DNA of 64,000 nucleotides from Euptelea pleiosperma (lineage: Eukaryota > Streptophyta > Magnoliopsida > Ranunculales > Eupteleaceae), in NCBI GenBank assembly GCA_035048495.1, contig CM068552.1, forward strand, positions 17,236,753 to 17,300,752, written 5' to 3'. The position numbers and the translations under genes were made by a program. How positions within the stretch are numbered: position 1 is the stretch's first letter; each line of letters opens with the position of its first letter. The notes under the pieces are model-generated. The model ran no database searches and was not told the origin of the DNA. It was given only the letters and a program-made list of their open reading frames with translations. Positions 24,801 to 36,800 of the stretch are shown piece after piece.

Positions 24801-27800
24801 TCCAGCAGAGTGTATTCCCACTGAAGGGGCGTGTTAGCGGATGGTGTATTCCTGCGCACGTGTTGTGTTGGCCCGACGACCCATTGGTATACATAGTTAT
24901 TTCGCATTTCCCCAACTGGTCGATCTGTTGGGTAAAGAGAGCAAAACAACGTTCCCCAGAGGATGTGATGCCTGGAAGGTCTCGTGTTCAAACCTTCCTA
25001 CAAGGTCGATCTTTTGGGGTAGATTGTTATTTAACATTGTTAGCGGATGATGTATTCTCGCGCACGTGTTGTGTTGGCCCGACGACCCATTGGTATACAT
25101 AGTTGTTTCACCTTTCCTCAATAGGTCGATCTTTTGGGGTAAATGGTTGTTTACCATAGTATCAAAGCCTTAAGGCCTGGGAGGTCGCGGATTCAAGTCT
25201 CCAGCGGAGTGTATTCCCGCTGAGGGGGCGAGTTAGTGGATGGTGTATGCACACGTGTTGTATTGGCCTGACGACCCATCGGTATACATGGTTATTTCGC
25301 ATTTCCCCAACACGTCGATCTTTTGGGGTAGATGGTTATTTAACATGGTTTCAAATGTTAAGACCCAAACCAATACACCAGAAACACCTAGGTGATAGAG
25401 GTGTAGAAAGTTTAAGTCTTAACTATGGTTTTAAAAACGGCCGTTTAAATGGTAACGCCCCAAGCCCGTTTCCGTTAAAATTGTTTAAACACGTTTTGAC
25501 GCTTTTAACGGTCGTTTTTTGTTTTAACGGCCGTTAAATTCTGAAAATTTTTGCGAAAAAAACAGCTTTTAAATCTGTTAAATTCCATTTTTTGTTTGAA
25601 ATTTTCAAATTTCAAGATTTGAAATTCAGCGCCACTTTTTCCGTTAAAAATCCGTTAAAAATCCGTTTGTTTTTTTTTCAATTTTTTTCCCATTTTTGCC
25701 CCTGGTCTTTTCAATCCATTTTAACGGTTTTAATGTAACGCCCCCAGTCCGTTAAACCGTTAAAACGGCCTCCTTTAAACCTTGGTCTTAACCTTTAGGA
25801 TTGTAACAATCCACCATGCTTCAAAGGCCAACGTCTACAGTGGCCCACTCTGAGGCTGCTTTCACTCCGGTACCCATATTTTCTCACTTTTTTGTGAGCG
25901 AGCCCCCAACATTTTTTCCGGTTCTCCTATTTTTTCTTTTTGGCCCCCAGGTAGCCTTTCCTCAAGTCGCCCCTCCTGTGACTTGAACCCGTTATGTGGG
26001 GTTGGCTCTGATACCAAATGTTAAGACCCAGCGTATTCCCGCTGAGGAGGCGTGTTAGCGGATAGTGTATTCCCGCGCACGTGTTGTGTTGGCCCGTCGA
26101 CCCATTGGTATACATAGTTATTTCCCATTCCCCCAACAGGTAAATCTGTTGGGTAAAGAGGGCAAAACAATGTTCCCCAGAGGATGTGATGCCTAGGAGG
26201 TCCCATGTTCAAACCTTCCTACAAGGTCGATCTTTTGGGGTAGATGGTTATTTAACAAGGTGTTCGACGTGGGTGAGATTACAAACTTATCTGAGTTGGT
26301 CAATATTTTGCGATACAGCGTTGACAAGTTACCAACTTCTTATTTGGGCTTACCTCTTGGTAATGCTTACAGATCGAAGGCTTTGTGGAAGCCAGTTATT
26401 GTATGCTTCGGCAAGAGGCTAGCCGCATGGAAATCTTGTTACTTATCTAAAGGGGGGAGACTGGTACTTATCAAAAACACCCTCTCCAATTTACCGATCT
26501 ACTACTATGTCTCTGTTCTCCATTCCTTATAGTGTGGCGAAGATTCTAGAAAAGACCATGAGGAACTTTTTGTGGAGTGGCAGGGAAGGGGAACAGAAGA
26601 TGCACTTTTGGTCAGTTGGAAGAATGCTTGCAAGGCTAAGGAGAAAGGGGGCCTGGGGATCAAGAACCTTATAGTGATGAATAAGGCGCTTTGTGTAAAT
26701 GGGCTTGGAGGTTCGGGGAAGAACTTTCTAGTCCATGGCAGGAGGTCATCGCCAGGAAATGCGGGGTTTCTTCTTTCGGCTGGTTGAGCAAACAAATCCA
26801 CAGTGAACAGTTGAGTGTATGGAGGGGTATCTCCAAGCATTTTGCAGATTTCGATGAAGGAGTTCGCTTCGAGGTAGGATCAGGAGACAATATCAAATTT
26901 TGGGAGGACCTTTGGTGCGGGGAGGCTCCTTTCTGCCTCGATTTCCCAGACCTTTACTCCTTATCGGGCCGGAAAGGTTGGTCCATCCAGGACTGCGCTG
27001 ACACTGGGGGGAGGATATAGGTTGGGACTTCAGTTTCAGAAGAAATCTCAACGACTGGGAGGTTGAACCCCTCTCTAGACTTCTACCTCGCTTGCACAAT
27101 GTCCATATTTTGCCTTTGGGCAAGGACAAGAGGGTTTGATATGGCCTAAAGATGGAATGTTCTCGGTTCGATCCTCTTATGAGACCATACTTCCATCACC
27201 CAGGCCTAAATTTCCCGCTTCTTTGATCTGGTGTCCTAAAGTTCCTTCTAAGGTTGCTTTCTTCACTTGGGAGGCCTTCTTAAACAAGATTTTGATTGTA
27301 GATCACTTACGCTCTAGAGGCATTATCATTGTTGACTATCGTTGGATGTGTCGGCACAACAGCGAAACAGTCAACCATCTTTTGCTTCATTGTGACACGG
27401 CCAAGGAGATCTGGGACTCATTTCTGAACGAATTCGAGATGTGTTGGGTGATGCCGGAATCTCTCTTAGACCTCATTCTTAGTTGGCGTTCCATGGCTTT
27501 TTCCTCTAGGGGCAAAATTCTTTGGAAGATATTGCCTTTTGCTATAGTCTAGGGTTTATTGAAGGAGAGGAACCATAGGGTTTTCAACGGAAAGAGATAG
27601 GTCACGGCGACTATCATTCTTAGCATCAAGGGGCCGTTGTTTTTGTCGTCCAAGGCTTTTGTGGAATGTCGGGGCCTATTTTTGAGGATTTCGTCTTTCG
27701 CATGGACATTCTTACCTCTAGGAACTGACCTCTTCGGGTCCCCTTGAGTAGTTGTTCTAGGGTCTTTTGTTTTCCTTTCTTCCCTTGGCTTTTTGTAGGT

Positions 27801-30800
27801 CATCTCGACCTCATCTAGCCTCGGTGTTTTTGTAATCCCTCTTGCTTTTCAATAAAATTTACACTTATCAAAAAAAAATTATGACCAATAACGCGCAAAT
27901 CTAGATCATGTTCAAATTAATATAAGTAATGAGACAATCCTACAACTCTATACCTTGGTTCTGTAAAAATTTCTATTATTTTTGTATGGACAATTTCTAA
28001 GATATTGAAATTTGTTGGTTTTAGGTTCCACCCTCTATTTACCAACCGCTTTGCACAACACATAGTAGTGGGGGAAGGACTCCCCTAAATAAAATCGAAT
28101 GAATTCCACTCACATGTATTAGTGGCCAAGAAATATACAATTTAATCAAGTCTTATTAATTATTTTAGTGAAATGACCACTGAACATCTTGTGCCTAAGG
28201 TCACATCAACCTAGCAGCTACAATAGCACCTTCCTTGCAAGCGCACAAATAGATATAGAAAAAGAAAATACATGCTAAATAATAAGACAAGAAATAGTAG
28301 CCAGTGGTTCAAACAGGTAGCACACCAATTCTACTCATTATGCCTAAAGTTTGTGTAAAGCAAATATGGTTTTGAGATAGGAAGGACAAGAATAGAGAGA
28401 GAGAGAGAGAGAGAAAGTCAAACTAGCATCTTGAACTTACACTAGTCGACCGTCACAATTATTATATATATTATATAGTAATGCTGCAATAAAGGTAAAA
28501 CTACAGAAATACCCATGTGTTACATTAACACTTCCCTTCATGCTAGAGCATATATATCATATATACCCAAAGGTGGCAATTTGTCCCGTCAGGCCAGGCC
28601 GAAAGTTTGAGCCGAGCCGGGCTCTCCAAAAATCTTGAAGCCCAAGCCCAACCCGCAACCCGATCTTAGGTTTGGCCTTCGAACCGGGCCCCGGGCTATG
28701 GCTAATGGGCTGAGCCACGGGCTGACTTAAGGGCCGGGCCGCGGGTTGGACTTACGGGTTGGGCCTATTTTAAAGAAAATTAAAAAGACTAAAAAATGGC
28801 ATCTTTATCTCTCAACGGAAGTATGTATTGGACCTTTTAGATGAGACTGGATATTTAGGAGCTTGACCAGCAGAGACTCCAATTGATCAGAACCTTCAGC
28901 TGAATTCTGAGGGTGACACCCTTAAAGATGTCGCTATGTTTTAGCAATTGATTGGCAGGCTAATCTACTTGGCACACACCCGTCCGGATATTGCTTACGC
29001 TATTAGTATTATCAGTCAGTTTATGAATGCACCACGGTCATCACATCTTGAGGCAGTTCACCGAGTTCTTTGGTACCTCAAGGGCTCTCCAGGTCATGGC
29101 ATACTGTCCGGGCGACATGAACACTTTAGAGTGGAAGCATATACTGATGCAGATTGGGCAGGTTCAGTTACTGATCGTCGATCTACGTCAAGATACTATA
29201 CCCTTGATGGAGGAAACCTTGTCTCTTGGCGAAGCGAGCAGCCGGTTGCAGCTCGATCCAGTGCAGAGGTAGAGTTTCGCTCTATAGAACATGGTCTGTG
29301 TGAACTCCTTTGGTTGCGGACCATGCTTGAGGAACTGATACTCTAGGTAACAGAGTCGATGAGCCTTTACTGTGACAACAAGGCCGCCATCAACATTGCT
29401 CACAACCCAGTCCAGTATGATAGGACCAAACATATTGAAGTTGATCGTCACTTCAACAAGGATTGATTTGTACTCCATATGTGAGAACACAGGAACAAGT
29501 TGCTGACATACTCACAAAGGGGGTGAACAAGTCTATTCTTCATACCTTGATTGGAAAGCTGGACATGATAAATATCTTCGCACCAGCTTGAGGGTGAGTG
29601 TTGGAGTTTATTTTTTACACCCATGTGGGTGTCTCAAGTGGGATGTGCCCCACTTCCCACGTGGGTATCTTTATGGGCTATTAGGAGGGTTAAGTGGGCC
29701 TTCCACTTAACCCGTGTTCTTGTATTGTGGGAGCCATGTGGGCCCACCACTTAACTCCCCACGTTTTCTTCTTTGTAGGGTTTATACCCATCATATATAT
29801 ATATAGTGTATGAGAGCTATTCATTCTCTACTCTTCCCACAACCTCTTCTTCTTCTTTACCTTCACCTTCTTCCACCTCCATTAATATTTCTCTTCTTCT
29901 CTCTAATCTTTTCTATACTGATCGCAACTTAAATTACAACAGTCCGGGTGCCCGGATTCGGGGCGTGACACTCACCACTATTATATATACTAGTGCTGTA
30001 ATAAAGGTAGAAGTACAAAAATACCCATGTGTTATATTAACAATATGCAAGTGGTTTTCCTTCATCCTTTTTTATTTTGCATCCATGTCTGCATTTACAT
30101 ATAATCACCGACTAAAGAGTAAGTGCTATGTCACATACCTTGACTGTTACGTCTTCGTACATTGAAAGTACAGCCTCCACATTTTGATGATGAGTGCATA
30201 GTCGTAACTTCACCTAAATAAAGCCAAAAAAAAAAAATTTGTTAAATATGTAAGGTTTGTTCCTGATATAAATTAATACCTAGTCTATGTGTTTTGACAC
30301 AAGCCCCATTAAATAAGTGGATGGGTCAGTGAGAAACTCATTAATAAAATAAACAATAACCGATGAGCATAGAACTATAGAAGGGCAGAAGAGTTCTCTA
30401 AATTGGGTTACGGACACTTTCTACGACAGTAATACAACTGAATCAATAGTCTGAGCATGCCTTTTCTTCCGTATCATCAAAGCGTTGAGTAAGCCTGGCA
30501 GCAATTTCTTCACTTTCTGGGGGAGAATACTTCAAGTGGTATATCCTTCCAGTAACTGGATCAAGCCTTCGACCAACCACTCTCTCAACAAGAATCTCTT
30601 CAGGGACCTGCAAACATCACAAGTGCACATGCATTATGTGGAAAACATCTCCTCTAATTGAAAATTAAAGCACTAAGCGTCACTTCAGTAGATCAGCAGA
30701 AACTGATGTCTGCAATACAAGCAAAATGACAATTGCTTTTTTTTTTTTAATTTAACAGCATCAGCAAGTCATCAATAAGCTATAGTTAAAAGCATCACAA

Positions 30801-33800
30801 AGTTGTTCATCTCCTCTTTTCTTGGGGCCCAGTATTCAATGTAACTGGATATTTCTTTAATCTCAAAAGTCAAAACCTTACATCCAGAAGAATAAAAAGA
30901 TCTGGCCGGATTCTGAGGTCCTCAAGAGCCATTGCTTGAGATGAGCTCCTAGGGTATCCATCCAAAAGCCAACCATTTTCTTGAGAATCCGGTTGCAACA
31001 GACGCTCCTTCACCATCTAGATAATCCAAAGCAATTTTAGAATTCAACCAATAATAATAGAGTGAATAGAGAGCGCTAAAGAAAAAAAACTGAATCTACC
31101 ATGACAACTATTTCATTGGGGACCAATTGCCCTTTATCCATATATTCCTTGGCTCGCTTTCCATTTTCACTCCCACCTGCAACTTCGGCCCTCAGTAAAT
31201 CTCCAGCAGCGATATGCACCAACCCATACTGCATAGATCAGGACGACTTGATTCAATCTGTTTTCTTCAGGGAGCAATTCCAACATGAGAAACTCATGCA
31301 GTAAAAACCAGACATTTACACGACAATCCCATCAAGGCATAGAGAAAAGAAGAACAAGTAATGAGAAACGAAAAGCAGAATATCAAACACAAGCAGTCTA
31401 GGCATCCAGGAAGAAGGGAAAGAAACTTCAAACACAACTGGGCAAGTAGATATAAAAATGACATGTCCATGACAGCCATTACTCTTCTTTTCTCATTTAT
31501 TTACTTTGTCTCTGTTTGGGTGGGAGGCAGTGGTCGGATTAGCAAGCAAGATCCAAACCCTCAAGGTTTTGGCATAAAGCACCGTCCGACCAAGCGACAG
31601 CTTGACACCAAGGTATAGGCACTCGTACAGATACACAATTGAACAATACATCAAAAAACGCCTCCAAAATCTCCATGACTCATATTAACCTATTTATGTC
31701 ATCATTTTATCAGGCACCATGGAAATATGCTATGACTTGTGTACTAATGCAGGATTTCAACCATGAGCTCTTCAAGCTTAAATTTTGCAGCAAGGAGCAG
31801 GAGACAGTCCAAACAAAGCAATCGAAAAGGAATCAACACCCTAGCTGTACATTTTACCATTAGCAGGACAAGATGATGGCATCATTGCTTTAAGTACTTT
31901 CCCATTAAAAAAAATTACCTTTTATGGAATTCTTATTTGAGAAGCATTATAGTAATATTTCTAGATTTTCTAGGATTGATTTAACTGGTCAAAGAATTCC
32001 CATAAGAAACCCCTAAGAAAATTGGACAGACTTGCTGATTTTCTTTTATTTCTGTTTTGAGGGCTTCACCTGCAGAAAATCACTTGGCAGGGGATTAGTT
32101 AAGTCAATATAAATTGCTTTGTTAGGATTGGACTACGTTATGACTTTTTGTTTCACTTCTTGCAAAAATAGTTTTTCGTGATACAAGATGCAGAGTAGGA
32201 AGGAGGAGAGCTATTGACAGCATGTGGTCCTATTCACTAGGTATAAGCAGAAGTCCAGGTGTAACTATTGTGAAAAAGATGATTATAGGAGGTGGGGTCT
32301 CACCTGAAGCAGAACTTGGCCAGTGTTTACCTTATGTGGCACATTGCACAGTAAAGGATGTGAGACTAAATATGCAAAGGCTTTTAAAAGGGGCAGCTGC
32401 TGATCAGCAAGAGAAGAATAGAATTGAGAGTGACTTCCAGGAGGTGCTGATGGAGCGGCGACAACGACAGGCTGATACAGTTCAGCTCATGGACAATGAG
32501 ATTTTGATGCGACCTGATGTTTCATAGCACAGCAGAAGGTGCATCACAAAGTTATTGCTGGAATTCCCTTGCTGACCAGTGGGATATAAAGCAAAGCAGG
32601 ACATGGAGGCCACCATATTGGGTTTTGGGTATTCAATTCAAGAAACAGATGGCATTTCATCAAGCGGTGGCACGTCAAGTGCTAGTACGGGTGTCCGCCC
32701 ACGGTGTTCAAGTTTTGATCGTACTCGTACAAAAGGCATTAGGGATCCAATACCCCCACCACAAAAAGAACTACGTATCAATCCACATACATATTGATGG
32801 GCAGATGTGAAGCAGAAGAGGTAAGAAGATTCATGGGGCATTGGGAACCTATTCACAAAAATCCCCGATTTAAAAAAAAAAAAAAAAGCCAAAAATCTCC
32901 AATTTTTCGAATTCACGAATCAATTGCCAATTTTGCCGATTAATTGTTTGAGACCCATTTTTTCCCCTTCTGATTTCAATTTTGCGGATTTTAGAATTTC
33001 GATTATGAATGATGAATCATACTTGAGTTATGACTTATTGTTATGGAATTATAGATATGCTTTTCATCACATAAATGTGTTTTGTTAAAAAAACATTTCT
33101 AACTTGAAATATGCCATGATATATTTTTTATATTTTTGTCGATATTTACCGAATTTTTCCGACTTAACCCCTTGCCGATTTATTGTCAAATCCCGACTTT
33201 GTGACTACGATTAGGAATATCAAATGGAACTTGGCAAAGGTCATGTCAAAGTTAATACACTACAACAACATCTCAACAAATATGGATAACTCAGAGTGCT
33301 CTATACCATGATGTTTTATGAGGTTGTGAGTGCCAGGTCAAGTGTGACATCACCCATTGCACTCAAGCTCATGAACATGCTCCTTAATAATGAGGTTGCT
33401 CGGTTGAATGGATCAAGTGTGAAATCTACCTTGGAGATTACGTGGCCAATCTATGGGATGACAGTCATGCACGAACCATAAATATCCATTAGTATATTGT
33501 GACTGCAAGACAATCTTCCACACGTCATTCAGCAAATCAAGTGAGAGAAAGGACAACAAGTACATATACGAGTTTATGTTTCAGGTTGTGGATGCTATTG
33601 GGGAGGATAACGTAATGCAGATTGTCACAGACGATAGAACACTCGCATGAAAGCGGGCCAACAAATCATGACAAAAGAGTACAACCTTTATTAAGACCTC
33701 TTGTGCACTGTACTGCACAGCACTGCACTGACTTGATGCTAAAGGAAATTGGAGAAAAGTAGACAGTGAAAAGGGTGGTTCAACAAGTGAGAAAGATCGC

Positions 33801-36800
33801 CAACTACATCTACAACCACCTCGAGTACTCGCACTACTGAGGGAAAACCGCAGAGGGAACATAGTCTGTCAAAGGTTACCAAGTTCGAGATAAACTACAT
33901 CCCCTGGAGTATTGTTGTTCGAGGTTGTCACCAATATGCTTAAGATTGAGAGAAAGAGAGAGAATGGAGGTTAGGGAGAGGAGGAAGAGATTAGGGTTTG
34001 AGAAAGAATGGGAAGATTGAAATGAATATTCAATCTCCCATAAGTGATATATATAAGTTAGGGAAACCTCTTCTACAAGTAAAGGAGAAATCGTGTGCGT
34101 CAAGTGGGGGCCCACCACTTAACCCACTAACATAAAATAAAGAGATTGTAGGTCAAGTGGGTGGGCCCACCACTTAACCTCTAAACAATAGAGAATAAAC
34201 CCCACGTGAGGTAGTGGGACGCAGCCCACTAAGTGCACCCCCACGTGGGTGTACATAGAATCCAACATGGAGAGCCTCTTACAAAGGAGGAATGGTTTGA
34301 AAGACATTTAACATTGAGGAGTGACCCGAGTATTGAGGGGAATGACTCTCCGTGAGAGAGGAGATAGTGAACAAGCATTTGGGATTTTGTACTCTATTTT
34401 TTTTATTGGAAAACTATATCGTACTAAAGAAAAAATGGGGGGAAAGTCCCAATGGAAACGGGAGAATACATAAGAAAGAGACTGGGAGAACCCCTCAAGC
34501 TATACAAAAATTATTAGAAGTAAAGTCCTAAGGTTTGAGAGAAGAAAGAAAAGAGAAGATAAGAGAAAAAGAGAGAGAGTCACAAACTTAGATAATTTGG
34601 CCTCCTCATTGTGATATATATACTAGTCACTTAAGTGGTGTAGCCCACTTACATTAATAGAACATATGGGCCCAACACTCTACATAAAACCCAACTAAGT
34701 AATATAAACATAAAAAAATTCAGAACTCTAACACTCCCCCTCAAGTTGGAGCATACAAATTAAACATGCCCAGCTTGGTACATAGAGTAGAAAAGGCATT
34801 CCTATGCAAGGCCTTTGTAAGAACATCTCCCAACTGCTCTGCTGGCTTGATATATGGAGTGATGATCCGTTTGTGTAACACCGTGTCACAGATAAAATGA
34901 CAATCAACCTCGATGTGCTTTGTCCGCTTAAGAAACACTGGATTGCTAACAATAAAGCTAGCAATCCTGATTGTCACAATACATAAGCATAGGAGAAGGA
35001 ACCTCAAATCCCATCTCCATACGAAGGGACTGAACCCATAACATCTCACACGCAGTGTGGGCCATAGCCCTGTATTCTGCTTCGACACTAGAGCAAGCCA
35101 CAACATTTTGCTTTTTACTATGCCAAGTCACCAAATTACCACCAACAAATCTATATAACAAAACAGGAAGGTTGTCTCCCCTGTAAAAAGAGGTTGAGAT
35201 CAATCCGTATTGAGCAGTTGAGATTGTGTTTTTTTCAATTTTCTGGCTCATTTTTGCGCGCTCAATTTTTTGCCACTCAAATTTTCGGCCCACCCACCCA
35301 CACGTGACATAAGGGAATCAAAAGCATCAAGAAAACTATCAAACTGAAGGATTCGAAGGTCTGTTTGTTTAAGACGTATTGTGAAGGGGAAAAAGGTGGA
35401 TCGTTGAAGTGTTGGAGAGAGTTCAGAAGAACCAAATAACCAAATGGAGAAGAGGATTTGGGCGTGGAGAAGAAGACCAAATGACGAAGAGGGTTTGGTC
35501 TCCCTCTCTCTTTCTCCCTCGCTCACCGTGCTCCGTTCATGCAAAAATTGGACGACCACCTCACTATCTCTCAACGTCGACCTCTCTCTCTCTCGCTAAA
35601 TGAAGGTATGAAAGCCCTAAACCTTTTTTCATGACCGTGAAGTGGGTTTGAGCATTATTAATGTGATCCATGAAGTGGGTTTTGAAATTTCATTTTTTAT
35701 TAGTTTCTGATCTTTATTTCTAGGTTTCCTTTTAACCCTATTGATAGGAAACGGTGAATTTTATTAGAATACCAATGCATCTTTAACCTCACAATTTCTC
35801 GCACATCTAAGCCACTCTCTACACTTCTCCCTCCATTAACCTCTCTTCTCCCACCTCTCCATTCTCTCTTCCTCTCTCTCTCCCTTCTCCTTATGATGCT
35901 GCTGAAGAGCACAACCAAGAAATCATGAACGGATCGTTGCAAGTGAGCTGAAGTGGGAAAAAGAAAGGGAAGATTCCAATATCACCTGTCATCTCGTCCT
36001 TGTGGCCACCAAAGACGTATTTCACTCTCTTTTTCTCTTTTTCTTTTACTGAGTTATCATAGAATGAATTTTTTACTGCTGAAGATCTTTTTTTTCTCTG
36101 TCCATCTACTGACCACATCCTCTAAGAATATGCCACATGGCTCAGATTTTGGGAGGAAGATTGCTGAAGATCTTTTTTCTGCATCGATCCGGATCTATCA
36201 TCTACCGACCACATCACTTAAGGTTTTTCTTGCTTATATCGGAGGTTTTTCTTGCTGAAAACCAGAAACCAACCAATTCATGTGTCACAATGAATCAAAC
36301 ATAAGAAACAAATTGAAAGTTTTGTGGGCGGTCAGATTTTTGGGTTGTTTGCTAGCATTCTTCTTTGGATGTTTGGCCAAGTGGAGCAATCTTTGGGTCC
36401 ACTATTCCATGGATACTTGGCCCAAACTCTTCCTCTTCCCAAATTCTGGATTTTTTTACTGAATGATACAGTTGCATAATCTTCCCAAATTCTCACCGCA
36501 TAGATCCCAAAAATTGGAACAATTGTTGAATCCAACGGTTAAAAATCATCCCAAACAAAAGAATTCAAAAGTCACTATTCACGGTTTGGATGTTTGGCCC
36601 ATTTAAGGCTAGAGAACATGCTCTGTTTTGGGACTTTAAAGGCTAGAGAACAGAGCATTCATACAGCTCTTGGGGCTGAAACATGCTCTATTTTTGGACT
36701 TTTAAGGCTAGAGAACATATCATTCATATAGCTCTGATTGGTGCTTAGGCATTGGATTTTAGTTGATCAAATAATGGTTAGGATGTGCTTGGGCTATATT

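Larger units (their letters stand above)
24639..26257 (+). mobile_element. Tandem array of miniature LTR retrotransposons (TRIM/SMART type)
   Basis: Five LTR-like units: 24639-24757 (119 nt), 24832-25036 (205), 25038-25156 (119), 25231-25345 (115), 26053-26257 (205). They start TGTTAGCGG or close variants and most end TTTAACA. The 74-nt spacer after unit 1 begins with TGGTATCAGAGCC, the primer site for initiator tRNA-Met, and ends in the purine tract CTGAAGGGGCG. There is no coding capacity. A perfect 5-bp target duplication AGGTG (24634-24638, 26258-26262) brackets the whole array. Removing it restores the LINE frame (NLSKSKV|FDVGE). Confidence 0.9.
19778..27877 (+). mobile_element. L1-type LINE (LINE B), near full length, in AMK2 intron 6
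   Basis: Antisense to AMK2. Order: ORF1 with a DUF4283-like region, apurinic endonuclease, reverse transcriptase, zf-RVT, then the tail ACACTTATC and poly(A). About 6.5 kb once the inserted miniature-LTR array is removed. Candidate target duplication: attgtgaccaat (19766-19777) and attatgaccaat (27878-27889), 11 of 12 identical. Multiple stops and frameshifts make it inactive. Confidence 0.9.

Noticed and set aside
24781..24812. Possible tRNA gene from gttcaagtctcc next to tggtatcagagcc
   Set aside because: No cloverleaf can be drawn. The first motif is a short B-box-like word in the TRIM spacer and the second is a primer-binding site.
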